DNA from: Chromera velia
Taxonomy: Eukaryota > Sar > Chromeraceae
Reading direction: 5' to 3'
Length of the DNA stretch: 50,000 nucleotides
Assembly (NCBI GenBank): GCA_018398765.1
Contig: JAHBMJ010000035.1
Span: 76,258-126,257, forward strand
The translations under genes were made by a program, and so were the position numbers. The notes beneath the pieces were generated by a model. That model worked only from the letters and a program-made list of their open reading frames with translations. It was not told the origin of the DNA and searched no databases. Shown here in pieces: positions 25,201 through 37,629 of this stretch (positions within the stretch are counted from its first letter, which is position 1; each line of letters opens with the position of its first letter).

Positions 25201-26024
25201 TGTGTCTCTGTAGGTTTTGAGGGAAATGGGGACAGAAAAGAGAAGAGAAGAGTAGAACAACCCCCCCCCTACTCACTCGAGAAGGAAGAAGGCTCGAGGA
25301 AGGAAGGAAGGAAGGACGGACGGTGTAGATGACGGAAGGGTCCGTCAGAGCGATAGAGAGAGAAAAGGTCGGAAGGAAACGGAAGCATCGTCTAAACGGA
25401 GCAAGGACGTGGGAGAACGAAGAAGAAAACGGATGTGGGTAAAGAAACGACGAGCAGAGTGGAGAGAGGCCGATACGAGAAAGAAAAGAAAATAGAGGAA
25501 CGGGAGAAGAGGAAGAGAAAATCGTTCTGCCCCTCTGCCTCCCCGAGTTCATCCTGAAACAACTAATCCAAAATTCAGACCCCTCAATGAAGAATGTCGT
25601 TCTTCCCCTGCTCCCCTCCCGTCCCCTTCCTGATCTGATGCACAAAGTAACCAAGCAGAAACGCACTCAAACAAACAAAGACGCCATTGGACGATCAAAC
25701 AGGTGAGAGAGACGGTGGAGAGGAGGAGAAATGGAAGGAAGGAAGACAAAAAGGCAGATGAAGAAAGAGCAAATGGAATTTCTTTCTTTCTCACAGGAAG
25801 GAACGTCTTCTCTTCTTTCACTTTGATTGATTGACAGTTCCGCCCTCTGACTCCAACCAGACCGTCTCCTCCTCCCGCCGGTGAAGTCAGAAAAGCAAAA
25901 CCATTCGAGCTTCTTCCCTGACTTCACTTTCTCAAATCATGAATGGATGGATGGATCTTCCCTGTATCATCATACCTCCCACACATCCATGCATGCATAA
26001 ATCCCCCACACCCTTCGCACTCAT
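22241..26024. other. Long intergenic region, no supported gene
   Basis: About 3.8 kb of sequence with alternating purine-rich and pyrimidine-rich strands (AAGGAAGG, GAGAGA, CCCTCCCCTCC at 24000-24020). Long open frames exist, including a minus-strand one of 373 codons at 24545-25666, but their translations are Ser/Phe/Leu/Arg-rich low complexity produced by polypyrimidine composition, and no domain or exon partner is visible. TGCATGCA words occur at 23065-23080 and 25988-25998. The region may hold the 3' UTR of the RING-CH/FHA gene at its right end. Confidence 0.45.
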
Positions 26025-29000
26025 TCACTGTGACCCCCTAAAGAGGCCAGCCATGAAGCTTCCAATTCCCCCCCCACTTCCATGATGTTGCTGCTGCTGC
26101 CCCTGCTGTTGCCCCCCAACTGCAGCCGTAATGTTCGTTCCCGCTGAGTCACTCCGATGGGGCGGTCCGACTGCTGTGGGAGTGCCCTGGAGGGGGACCC
26201 CGACCGGCCCCATCGGCACGTTCGGCCCCACTGCGTTCATTCCCGCCATCGGAGGAGGATCACGGGCACCCCTCGCACCGTCCATAGGCACTTGCCATCC
26301 TGGAACCTCTCCACCCCACGCGGGAGGTGCCTGAGTTCCGGGAGGCGGGACTGGCACTGCTGCTGTTCCGGGTGCTCCTCCGTGAGCCAGAGGAAGGGGA
26401 ATGTTCATCGGTCGCATCGCTGCCCTCAGAGGAACTCCCGCAGGCTCTACTGGCATGGGAATACCCGCGGGGGCTGCCTGCTGAGGCGCCTCTGCTTGAA
26501 CTGCTGCGGGCATGGGAGCGTCCCCATTGTCCCCTGCCCCTCCCCCCTCCCCCCCTGCCTGAGCCTCCAGGTCAAGACCGGCGTTCGGGTCTCCGGCTCC
26601 CGCCCCCCCTCCAGGAGAGGACTCTCCGGCAGCGTTGGGAGACCCGGCTGCGTCCTCCATCGTTGCATCTGCCTCCTGGACGAGCACGCCCTCGGGTCCT
26701 GTTTTGAGGGAGGGAGAAGAGAGCAGGAAGGAAGAAGGGAGGTGGATTGTTGAAGCGAGGTGGGTAGATCAACTAGTGGCCACAGTCCGAGAATGGGAAG
26801 GCTGACAGTGTGCGATAGAAGATGCAGAAAGAAACGAAAAGCAAAAACTGACAGAAAGGACCACTGCCTTTTTCCACTGCCGTCCGCCTATTGTCTGTTT
26901 GTCTCAGTTTCCGCACCCTCCGCGATCCCCTTTCTGTCTACCTGCCTGCCTACCTGCCTGCCTGCCTGTCTGTCTGTCCATCTGTCTAACGATGCCATCA
27001 ACCAACCAACTAACCAACCGATGGGAGGAGGGTTCTTTGCGATTGAGAGAGCAAGGACGGTTCTTCCAACCTGAACGGAGAGAGGCGCTGCAGAGACCAA
27101 CCAACCAACCAAAAGAAAGGGAAAAAGCTCACTCAGAAAACCCCTCAGTTGATCTTCTTGTCTCGTTGTTTTGTTTCATTGAGAGAAGAAAGTCTGAGAG
27201 AGACGAGGGAAGGAAGGAAGCTCCAAATCGAGAAAAGAAAAAAAGTGAACGAACGAAGGAGCGCAGGGTCCAAAAGCAACGGATTGAAGAGAGAGACGCT
27301 TCTGAAAAGAAATCCCACGCATGCGCTTCACGTCCTCCGGGGCATTTCGCAAGCCTGCTGAATGTCACAAGCCCAGAAAACAGAGACGAAACCACAGGAA
27401 ACTCATTACAAAGGACGACGAGACAGACCGACAGACTACATGGTTTCTTTGCCTCCTTTTCTTCATTCTTCATGACAGACAGACAGATATAAACGAACGG
27501 CGAGAGAGAGAGAGAGAAACCAACGCACCTTCCCCGTCGACCAGCTGAGGCTTCCTGATGTTCACCAGGGTCCCAAACTTCGAGTTGTGGTCCTCCAGAA
27601 AGAACGTTTTGGCTGCTTGTCAGAAAAGGAAGGGAAGGGAAAAATCAGGCACAAGTATCGTCTTGGAAGGCCTTATTTTTAATACTGGAAAAAGAAGCGA
27701 GAGAGTGAGCGAGCAGAGAACCGAATCCGCATCACCTAGAAGAAGATTGCCTGTTCCTTTCTTCCTCCCTTCTTCTGTTCCTATACGAAGAAAATAGGGG
27801 GCGATAGAAAAACGGAAAGATCGTCAAGTAGAAAAAACTAGGAGGAGAGCACAGAAAGAATGCATGAACGAATGAATAAGAAATACAAATGAAGAAAGAA
27901 CCACTCGTCTCTCGGACACTAGCTGACTGACTGACATTCCTCGTTGAAACGGATGGTTGCATGGTACCGAGAGATGGACACATCTGCGATTCTGACATCG
28001 GATTCGTGGCCTCTCCCAAGCTTCAGCATCTTCCGGTCGCTCATGGAAATCACGTGCTGTCCCCTCTGGGCAGGCTGAAGGGAAGCAAGAGCAGGGCGGG
28101 AAGGGGGGGAACCAGTCACTATAGTCCGTCGAAGGAGAGAACCGCGGGATAGTGAATGATCTTTAAAAAAGGGAAAAGGGAAAGATGGTACGAACAAGTA
28201 CATATGTATGAACGAAGACGCGATGCACGTTAGTGCGACTGTCTGTCCAACCACTCCCTGATTCCTTCCTTCCCGATCATTCATTCTCTTTCCTTCCGCA
28301 TACTTTGTAAACCAACCCAGTGGTGGCACGTCCCGACTCAACGCATCACTTCCTTCACTGAGGAAAGATTCATACACCCATCTCAACCCCTCCCACGGGG
28401 GTTTTCCACAGTTAACTCACCTGTCCAGCGAGGTTCTCCAGGATGATGAAAGGTGCGGGGGTGGGAGGCAGGGAGACGACCGAGTGGTGGGCTGCAGTCA
28501 CCCATCAGTCCATCAATCAATGTCAATGAACCATCAATCAATGAAACAAACATCAATAAGGAGTCAGTTCATCAATCAGAGGATCCAGAAAAAGTACAAG
28601 AAAAAAGATGGCGGCGTGGGTGCTAATTGTTCCGAATGGTCACTTCGAACAAACACTAGAGATGTGAGTGCTTCTGTGAAGTGGAACAGAACATCACAAT
28701 AGTTCTTGCGAACAGCGCCTCTCTTCTTTGATAGGCTTCCTCTCTCAGGATATCACTGAGCAAAACTCGCGTTTCCTCGGGCACAAAAACTGTATGGGAA
28801 TGACTGACTGACTGACTTCCATTGTAAACGACTGCTTGTGGGAAGGGGGCTTTGCAGAGCTCGCAGAGTGTCTGTTTGTAGAAGAAACATCCGTTCGGCT
28901 GATCCGCCTGGAGGTTCAGCTTTCCGTTCACCCAGTGCCTCAGACAGCCGATGTGGACATACTCAATCGACCCTTTGCAGTGGCAAGGAGTAACCAGAGG

Positions 29001-29330
29001 ATCCTCATCTGAAGTTCCTTCCAACAAACAAATACGACACTGAAGCTTGTCCGCATTCTCAGGGGCTTTGTACTCGGTCGGCTCCGTGTCGTCCAGCTTC
29101 AGCACGACTGGAGCCTGCTTGAGGTGAATGCATACAGAGGAACATAGGTGAATATACAGGAACATAAAGATAGGTGACATGTACGCTGATGAGAGCCATT
29201 TGATCACTTTCCCACTGAACGGCCTAGAAATCTCGAAAGATCTGATAGAAAAGGAAACTCCGAGCAGTGCGTACCATTTACCTGAACTTCTTTGACCCTC
29301 CGCACGTGCTTGCCTCTCCAGGCAAACGCA

Positions 29331-29361
<31 letters not shown>

Positions 29362-30451
29362 ATACACACACTCACACACACTTACTCCTGTTGCTGGTGG
29401 ATCCACTTGCATCTGCTTCACACGAAGTTTGAACCTGCCCAGCTTGATGACATCCCCCTCCTGCAGCTTGTGCTGCTGGTTGGCCAGCTCCCTCACGATC
29501 AACCACAGCTTCTTCGGAGACACGGCACCCATTCTCTCGGCAGGGCACAGAAGGTATTTACCTGCATACGGGCGGACAGACGAATGAAACACTTGGAAGG
29601 AAGCAAAGGAGAGACAGAGGCAAGAAAAGGAGCAAAATCGAACAAAAACAAACTCAGGGGATGTTCAGAGAAGAACCGTCAACGGAAGACTGCTGAGATC
29701 AGGGGATCCTCTTTCTATCTTCCACAGTGGTGACCCCAAAAGCAACAATTCGCCCCATCGGGTGCTTCTTTCCGAACTGACCATCTCTGTTGTGAGTCAA
29801 CCGAACAAGGTAGTCAGAATTCTGCATATTGGCTCCTCCCTCGGGAACAAGGTGGATTTCCTGGGATTGACGGAAGCACTTGACGGCATGGCGCACGAAG
29901 AAAGTTTTCTGCGTGACATGCCGGGCCTCATAGTCAAACAGCTCATGAGAATCTCTGGCCCATGTTGTGGTACCAACCTTCAATCTGCAGCCAATCAACA
30001 AAGACAATTCTTGTTGGGTGGTGTTATAACAACAGCAACATAGAATGCGAAAGAAGAGCCGTGGAAAAGCGGGAAGAGAACTTACAACCGATAAGACTTA
30101 CACAGGAGGCGGTGCTTTTGGACCAAGGTTGGACTTGGACATTGGCCGATCGACAGACTGCTGGATGCTTTCTTCTTTCAGGCGGTGATCTTCGTTCTTC
30201 CTACAAGAGGAGTGAAGTCTAGAAACACTGTTGAACTTGCAAAGGACGCCACCTGAATCTCGTTGAACTCGTTCGCGCTCACGGTTTCCTCGTCTGTCAA
30301 GTAGACTTCTGAGGATGTTTGTCCATAAGGGGCGACGGCACGAGGAGCTGTTTGTTAGCTGAGTCACTCAAGGGAAGTCCGCACTAGCTGTCTTGGAGGA
30401 CTGCGCGGCTTCAAACAAAAAATATGTGTCGCTTTCACGGGCCACTCTCAT
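26025..30451 (-). CDS. RING-CH (MARCH-type) zinc finger plus FHA domain protein
   Basis: Ten exons close in phase to 627 residues (minus-strand order): 30451-30385, 30347-30253, 30196-30102, 29984-29782, 29561-29386, 29114-28817, 28491-28421, 28056-27936, 27612-27529, 26698-26025. Residues about 236-305 hold a C4HC3 RING-CH finger: CRIC, PCHCKGS, YVHIGCLRHW, then CELC. Such fingers in MARCH E3 ubiquitin ligases bind E2 enzymes, but no clear membrane spans follow here. Residues about 322-405 hold an FHA phosphothreonine-binding domain: LGRGHESDVRI, SISRYHATIRF, LEDHNSKFGTLV, with the usual GR, S..H and N..GT residues. A conserved-looking region before the finger (EGDVIKLGRFKLRVKQM) recalls a second FHA-like or linker module. 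The last 220 residues are Ala/Gly/Pro/Gln-rich. The likely role is phospho-dependent ubiquitin ligation, by inference. The first exon and its 37-nt intron (30384-30348) are uncertain; translation might instead start downstream. It is divergent from the desaturase gene. Confidence 0.8.
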
Positions 30452-30862
30452 GAGCGGCCCCGGCTTCAAAGGCTCAGATGGCAGTTCAACTCATAATTTT
30501 CCATGCATGCATGCACTGAAAGGGTGTATTCCACCAATATTCCACCACGTTGTCCGCGCCCCGCGACGTGAGAAGACTCCGTGCGAGCGTCCCTTTGTTC
30601 CGAACACAAGCAGAGTTTCCGTTCTTTTTACGAGCCCCCCAAGATCCGTTCTGCATCGACGGAGACTGCATGAATCATTGACACGCTTAATTCTTCAAGT
30701 CTCTAGACTGAGTCTCTAGCTCTGATTCGCTCTGATCGAAGCTGGTTCACGCAGTCCCTTTCGTGAGCGCTTCTCCTACTGTCTTTCTCTCCCTGCAGTG
30801 AAGTCAGCACCCCCTTGTTCCTTCTGAAAGTTCTCCTTTGTCCGGCAGAGAAAGACCACACA
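30452..30862. promoter_or_regulatory. Divergent intergenic region between the RING-CH/FHA and desaturase genes
   Basis: Only 411 bp separate the two proposed start codons, so this must carry both promoters. ATGCATGCATGCA lies at 30503-30515, matching the words clustered upstream of the membrane-protein gene. No TATA-like box is convincing. Pyrimidine-rich sequence precedes the desaturase ATG. 5' UTR extents are not visible. Confidence 0.5.
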
Positions 30863-33800
30863 ATGGAGAAGTCTCCGACCGTTCAGTACACTCCGTGTGG
30901 CGAGAGCCCCCCTCTTGCCCCGCCACCCTTCACTCTGAAAGACGTGAGAGATGCTATCCCTAAGCACTGTTGGGTCAAAGACCCCATTCGCAGTGTCTCG
31001 TTCTTTTTCAGAGATTGCCTGATCGTTGCCGCTCTGGCAGCTATCGCATGGAAACTCGACCACCCTCTTGTGTATCCTCTCTACTGGGTCGCTCAAGGGA
31101 CAATGTTCTGGGCCCTTTTTGTCATTGGTCACGGTGGGTAGTAGGCCTTTTACACTGTGCAGAGACGCTAGCATGCAATACATTGAAATCTTCTTCTCCT
31201 TGCTTCGTGCAGACTGTGGCCATGGGTCTTTCTCTGACAGGTCTGTCTTCCTCTGTCTGGTTTCTCTTTCATTCAGTCTCCGTTGTGACAGACAAGAGTC
31301 GATCGTCTGTGTCTTTCCTGCGTCCCTCTGGGACCCCCTGACTGTTTCTCAAGTTCCGCTGTTTCTTCTCACTGCATGTTGCCTTCTGTCAGCCCATTTA
31401 CCTCTTTCGGTTGTCCAAGTTTTACATATTTGTCGCTTCCCGGGTGCAGCAAAGTTCTGAACGACATCGTCGGGCACATCTCGCACTCCTTCATCCTGGT
31501 GCCCTTCCACGGCTGGAGGATCTCCCACCGCACCCACCACAACAACCACGGCCACATCCACAACGACGAGTCATGGTTCCCCATGCAGAAACAGAAGTAC
31601 ACTCAGCTTGAGTGGTACCAGAAGGCGGGAAGGTTCCAGCTCCCCACTGTACTCTTTGGGTACATTCTCTACCTCTTTGTCAACACTCCCGGTAGGTAGA
31701 GGTTCACCTCTCTCTTTTTTGTCTTTTTGTCTTCCCTAATCTCTCTCTTCCCTCGCTTGCTCATCAATCGGATCGATCTGCTTTCATTAATTGGCGTGCA
31801 TGGCTAAGTGTCCTTCTATCTGGCTGATTGTCTCTATGTCTTCTTTTGGGTATTGCTTTGTCAATGCGTTGGATCAGTTGATCGATTTGTGAATCCATCA
31901 ATCCATCCGTGGCCGGAGTTTTTTTTCTCGGCCCTGCTCTGCAGCTTCTTGTCATCCTTCGCTTCTCACTCCTTCCTTCGACGTTGCCTCCCTGCCTGTG
32001 CCTCCCTCCTCATCCGTGTCTCATGCAGGCAAGCCCTGGGGGTCTCATTTCCACCCGGGGAGCCGTCTCTTCAAACCTTCTGAAGCGACCGATGTGATCA
32101 CCTCCACCACCTGCTGGCTGTTGATGGTCAGTCAGACAGACAGAAAGCCCGCTCTCCCTGTCACCGAAGCTCCAATTTCCCTTTGTGCAAGTATTCAACA
32201 AAGTTCTTTTTATTGTTTTGGAGTCAAGGAGAAAATGGAGAGAAGAAGGAAAGAAATTGAGGAAGGCAAAAGAAAGAAAGAAAGAGAAGATTCCGCTTGT
32301 TCGACCCTGCCTCGTGTCTGCCCTTTCCATGCCAAGGAAGAATACAGTCTGGAAATGTACGCGAGAGAGATGCTTTGCCCTGCAGGTGGCCCTTCTCTGC
32401 TGGTTTGGCAGCGCGTTCGGTTTCTGGAAGCTTTTCTCCATTTACTTGGTTCCTTACGTGATCGGAACAGCGTGGCTGGTGGTTGTCACCTTCCTCCACC
32501 ACACAGAGAAGAATGTCCCATGGTTCCAGGGAGAGGAGTGGTCCTATCTCCGCGGTCAGTCAGTCAGTCAGTCAGTCTGTCTGTCTGTCTGTCGTCTGTC
32601 TGTCTGTCTGTAGGGGTGAAATCGGGAATTGATTCGGAAACCGACAAGGAAGGACAACCGTTTCGTTGAAAAAATTGGTCGGTCTGTCTTCATGGTTCCT
32701 TCCTTGCGATTTTTCCTTCCGTACATCTCGACTCACCAATCCGAGTCCTCTTCCTGGCGGAATGCTCTCTTCTTCTTTTTCTTCACGCTGTGTTTTCATT
32801 TATGTCTCCTTCAGAAACGTACTGTGTCTTTATCTTGTATGTATCTTATGTCTTTGTTTGTGTTTCTTCCTTGCACGAACCACGAGCAGGCGCCCTGTCA
32901 ACCCTCGACAGAGACTACGGATTCTTCAACTCCATTCACCACAACATCGAGACCCACGTCGTTCATCACATCTTCCCTGCTGTCAGTCAGTCAGGCAGAC
33001 AGGCAGGCAGGCAGCTGCTCTGTTGTGCACCCTCATGCCCTTGTGCATAGATGATTTATCACCAGCTTCGTATTGCGTCCATGGGTGTCGGTACGTGCCG
33101 GTTTTCTTTCAAATAGCCGTTGCTGCTGAAGTCAAGGATTCATTTAGCCCGAGTGCGTGGGGTTGGTGTCCCATAGGTTTCCTTTTTCTTTCTTATCTCA
33201 CAAGGAGTAACCGTATACCCCCTTTTCCGCGACGTTTTGTGAAAAAATACAAGGGAGACGTAATGCTTTTCTAGTGGAACGAAGTTGTCCTTCGTCCCTT
33301 CCCCCTTCGTTCTTTCTGAATGAGTGCAGATTCCCCACTATCACCTTGTCGAAGCAACCGAGGCAGTGAAACCTCTCCTTGGAAAGTACTACGTGGTCAG
33401 TTTTCCTTCGTTTTTGTCTTTTGTGGCGTTGTCGCTTTCTTTCCCTTCCTCTGCTCCTCGATGATGATGCATGGATGGATGGATGCACTGGAGGATCGAT
33501 CGATCAGTCGGCATGCAGCAGACGGAAATGGAAACCCCCACACAGCAAGCAAGGGGGGGAAACGCTGTGAAAGATGTTATGGGTCGGTCGATGCGAGGCA
33601 GACGTAGGTGAATGAACAAATCATGATTGCATGTCCCTGTGTCTCGGCTCTCGGACAAATGCCAAGCCAGGCAGACACAAGACAAGGGCGGGCTGTAAGA
33701 CATTTGTTCGTCGTCGTCCTTTGAGCTGACTGCAGGAACCTGAAAAGTGCACCAACCCGGTCAACTTCCCGATGCACCTCGTGAAGGCTCTCAGCACCAA

Positions 33801-34555
33801 CATGCGCGAGTGCAGGTCTGTCCGTGGTTCTCTGGTCTTCTCTTGTCCTTTGTTTTGTTTTGTTTTGTTTTCTCACCTGACTCTTCCTTCAAGTTGGGAA
33901 GAACTCTTAGTAGTATACATCTCATGGGGGCTTCGGTGTTCTTTGTACCCTTACTGGCTTCCTTCCGATGTTGCCTTCATCTGTCTTTCTGTCTTGATTC
34001 CCTCCCCCCTCTTTCCCCCCCGCCCTTTCGTTGTCTCGATCCACACCGCTGTTCTCTCCAAGTCCTTTACAGCCTCTTTCCTGCCTGACTGACATGTTCA
34101 TGTCCTGGAGCCAGTGTACAGGAAACACAAACGTAAACAAAAAAATGCGATGGATATCCATTTTCAACCCAATCCAAATGTTCCTTCCTCTTCCACCGAA
34201 CGAACGAACGTACAGATACGTTGAGGACGAGGGCACTGTTTTCTATTACAAGAGTGAGGCCGACCTCGACTCTGTCTCTTTGGGGTCGGGTGTGAAGACT
34301 TCTGCGTCCACCCTCGGAGAGGAGACTTCCTCAGGAGAGGGCGATTCGTCTCCCTCGTCTTCTTCCAGAGAGGACAGCGAGAGGGAGGAGGGCGCTGCCT
34401 CGAGCTCTTCTGGTGCTGAGGAGCAGAGGGACCTCAGGAGAGGGGGGAAAGACAAGAAGACTGCTCAGCAGAGCCTGGCAGGAGGGAAGAAGAAGGGGGG
34501 AGCAGGGTCGTCAGCCGCGACAGCCAAGAGACGGGGATCTCGTCGCATGGCGTGA
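30863..34555 (+). CDS. Omega-3 (delta-15 type) fatty acid desaturase
   Basis: Nine exons close in phase to 461 residues: 30863-31133, 31213-31240, 31450-31691, 32029-32126, 32386-32554, 32890-32981, 33330-33395, 33736-33815, 34216-34555. It is a membrane di-iron desaturase. The three histidine boxes are [10 protein letters not shown] (about residues 90-99, split over exons 1-2), HRTHHNNHG in exon 3 and HVVHH in exon 6. HDCGH rather than HECGH, together with [12 protein letters not shown] and LGKYY, favours the omega-3 (FAD3/7/8) group over delta-12 enzymes; it would convert 18:2 to 18:3-type acyl chains. Hydrophobic spans lie at about 65-90, 160-175 and 215-250. The N-terminus ([20 protein letters not shown]) has no signal peptide, which suggests an ER enzyme. 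The last 90 or so residues are an unusual Ser/Glu then Lys/Gly-rich tail ending KRRGSRRMA, unlike the short plant tails. Exon 7 could end three bases earlier. Confidence 0.92.
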
Positions 34556-36541
34556 AGGAAGAACTGCGGTTCCTTCTCTCTCGTTCCTTCTCTTCTTCTT
34601 TTCTTTCTTGGTTTCTTTGAATGCAGAGCGGCGGAAGTGTTCATCGATAGGGTGAGCAGTCGGTTGGGTAACGGTGACAATGATAAGGTTGTGGGTGTGG
34701 ATTGAATTGAAGTTCCAGGAGAGAGATCGGCGATGGTGAAGATGAAAGGGGATTCGCTATTCCTCATCAGCAAAAGAAAGGAAACAAAGTTGTTCTTCAC
34801 TCTTTCTTTGTTTTGTAAGTCGGGTGTGCCCTCTCTCTTCTTATTCTTTCTACCTTTTCTGCTCTGTTTGTCTGCTTTTTTTGTTCAGTCTGTTGCTAAT
34901 CTTCTCTTTTCTCTCTTGCTTCTCTCTCTGTCTTTTCGGTGTCGACAGAGAGATCAACAGAGCTGCTTGACAAGACCAGACAGGGATGCAGTTCTTTCAC
35001 AGAGACGAATGCAGACAAACAGGCAGGCAGGCAGGGGACCGAAGACTCGGCTCCACTCCTCTCCTCTCCTCTCTCCCTCCCACCGTTTTGTTTTGTGAAA
35101 AAGTGCACAAGAAGTGCTTTCTGTTTCTGTCGTCTGACAACGAAGCCGTTGTCTGACTTTTTGTTCTATGGTTCTGTCGAGTGAGTGGGTTGAGTTTTTT
35201 CAAATGAAGAAGCTTGCCCAGTCTCCCTGCCAGGAAGGAATTCGGTTCCGTCCTTGTTCATTTCGTCGGTTTTTGTTCTTGGGCGCAAAGACGCCTTGCT
35301 CTGCTTGTTGCTTTGGTGAAGTGTGTCGCTGGCTGACTGACTGATGCATTGTCAATGCAAGGAAGGCATCATACACACAGGCCGATTGCCCGCTGTTTTT
35401 TAAATCCCGTTCAGGAGCAACGATCGGTGCCTGTTCGTCCCCATCTGTTTTGATTTGTCTCTATCAATCCGGTACCGTTTTTTCGCTTTCTTCTCTGGAG
35501 AATTACGGCTTACTTGAACACCCGTCATGTCTGTTCCTTTGCCCCGCGTGAAAGCAGCGTGAATTAAGGGGTTTTGACGAAAGGTCGAGGTCAATCATTC
35601 AAGGAGTGAAGTGAAACGGTGTGGAACGAAAGGTAGGTAGGGGGGGAGTGAAATGAGTGAGCAGCCAAGAAAGAAAGGGGAACAGAAAGATCCAACAGGA
35701 ACCAGCAAGAAAGCCGAAATGGGGACCTGTGATGGCTTTTTGATCTGTCTGTCTGCAGGTTTTTGTTTCATTTTTTCATTTCCGACCATCTCTTTGAGAC
35801 CGCCTCTGGCAAAGAAGTTGGTCTGTCTGTCTGTCTTGAAGGCAGAAGCAGGGAGGGAAAGAACGACGAATTCAATTTGAACGAACGCGCCAGTATTTCT
35901 TCATCTTATTCGAATATTCATCTATCTGTTCTTCTACCTGTCTGCTGTCGTTCTTCCAGTCTGATTTTTGCCCGTCTTTCTTTCCGAAAGCCTGTGTTTT
36001 TTGTCGGCTTTTCTAAAGAGTCTGTTGCTGGGGTGTTTGAGTGAGTGAGTGAGTGGGTTCATGGGGAAGCGAACGTTTGGGGGGGGAGAAAAGGTGGGGG
36101 GAGGCTGCCCCGTTTGGGTCGGTCAGCGTCTGTGACAGCCCCCCATTCTTTTCCTTCTTTTCTCTTCTCTTTTCCGAACTTTGAATGACTCACGAATGCT
36201 CTCTCGAAGTGGTGCCGCAAGAAAGAACAGAAAGCCACCAAGCTCTTTGCTGAAGGTGGCGAGGCACATCGAGAAAGAGGGTAGGAGAGGGTTCAGAGAG
36301 AGACGGAAGGAGTACCACCATTTTGAAGGCACACAGTGAGTGAGAAGGAAAGAGAATGGAAGCCTCGGCTGACTGTGGGCGGTGGGTGCTCGTTCTTTGT
36401 ATCATTCTTTCCCTCTTGAAAATTCCTCTCTTGTCTCTTTGTCAGCAAATTCAATCCTTGTTCTTCCCTCTTCTTCTCTCCCCCTCTTTCCTCTCTCCAT
36501 CTTCCTTCCTGCATCTTGGCCTGTCTGTCTGTCTGTCTGTC

Positions 36542-36577
<36 letters not shown>

Positions 36578-37190
36578 GGAGTGACAGAAAGAGAGGAGAG
36601 ACGAGGAGGGTCTCCTGCCTCCAGCTGGCGGAGGAAAGAAAAGGCGGGTTTGGTCGGGTGGAGAAAAGGAAGGACAGAAAGAACTGGAATGGAGAAAAAC
36701 ACAGCAAAGCAAAATCTTGAGAGAAGTTTCGAAAAACATGAAGGCAAGACAAACGCTTGCAGCATTAAGCAGAGAGAAGGAAGGAATCGATGGAGACAAA
36801 ACGAAGCCTTTCTGCTTTCTTTTTCCTTCCTCCACATTTTAATTGTCGGTCCGTTTTGACTTCATTCGATTTTTGAATCAAGCACAAGCACCTAATTGTC
36901 TGTCCAGTCTGTCTGTCCACCTATCTATCTGCCTGTCTATCTTCCTGTCTATGTCTGCTTCTGTTACTTTCTAACTGTCTTATCTGCCTTTTTTGGACGA
37001 TCGACAGCTGGAGGGGGAAAAGGCAGAACAGGCGAATGAGAAGGTCAATTAGGAGGTGTCAGGACCCCGGCACACAGAAATACGGAAAGGGAGGGGGAGG
37101 GGGGTGGCCCCTCGAGAGGATCGAGTGACTGACGCTCGTATCAAAGAACGAACCTGTAGTGAGTGAGTGAGTAGATGGATGGATGGATGG

Positions 37191-37224
<34 letters not shown>

Positions 37225-37629
37225 ATATTTCGTGGCTCAGTCAGAGTGGGTGGGAGAAAGAGCGAGAGAGAGTCAGGTATGTTGATGTATTGATGGAACG
37301 AGTGCAGAAGGAAAGAAAGATAATTCGATTGACGTGGACGTTCCTTGTTCTGAGTGAAAAAGTGCGTTTTTCATGTGTCGCTTAATGCACTGAATGCACG
37401 AATGAATGGGCGGTCAAACGGATGGTTGCAGTAATGCATGAATACAATTCAAGACCCACACACACAACTTGTGACACAAGCCCACACGCGTATGCAGATC
37501 CAGAAGCAGGTATGCAGATCCTGAGTGGACGGCTGCAGGATGCTGCAGGGAAGCGAGACTTCAAGCAAGTTCAAGTGACCGAGACAGAAGGCACTAGATA
37601 AGGCAGGAGCGACTCTCGGAGTCACCCTC
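34556..37629. other. Intergenic region with GT microsatellites, no supported gene
   Basis: About 3 kb. (CTGT)n/(GT)n at 36519-36575 and (GGAT)n/(GT)n at 37171-37222 are clear microsatellites. Polypyrimidine and polypurine tracts make long open frames on both strands with low-complexity translations. No conserved motif or splice-linked exon was found. The left end probably includes the desaturase 3' UTR. Confidence 0.5.

Noticed and set aside
24545..25666. Minus-strand open frame of 373 codons
   Set aside because: Ser/Phe/Leu/Arg-rich translation of a polypyrimidine strand; no domain, no splice context, and similar long frames occur on both strands of every microsatellite-rich spacer here.
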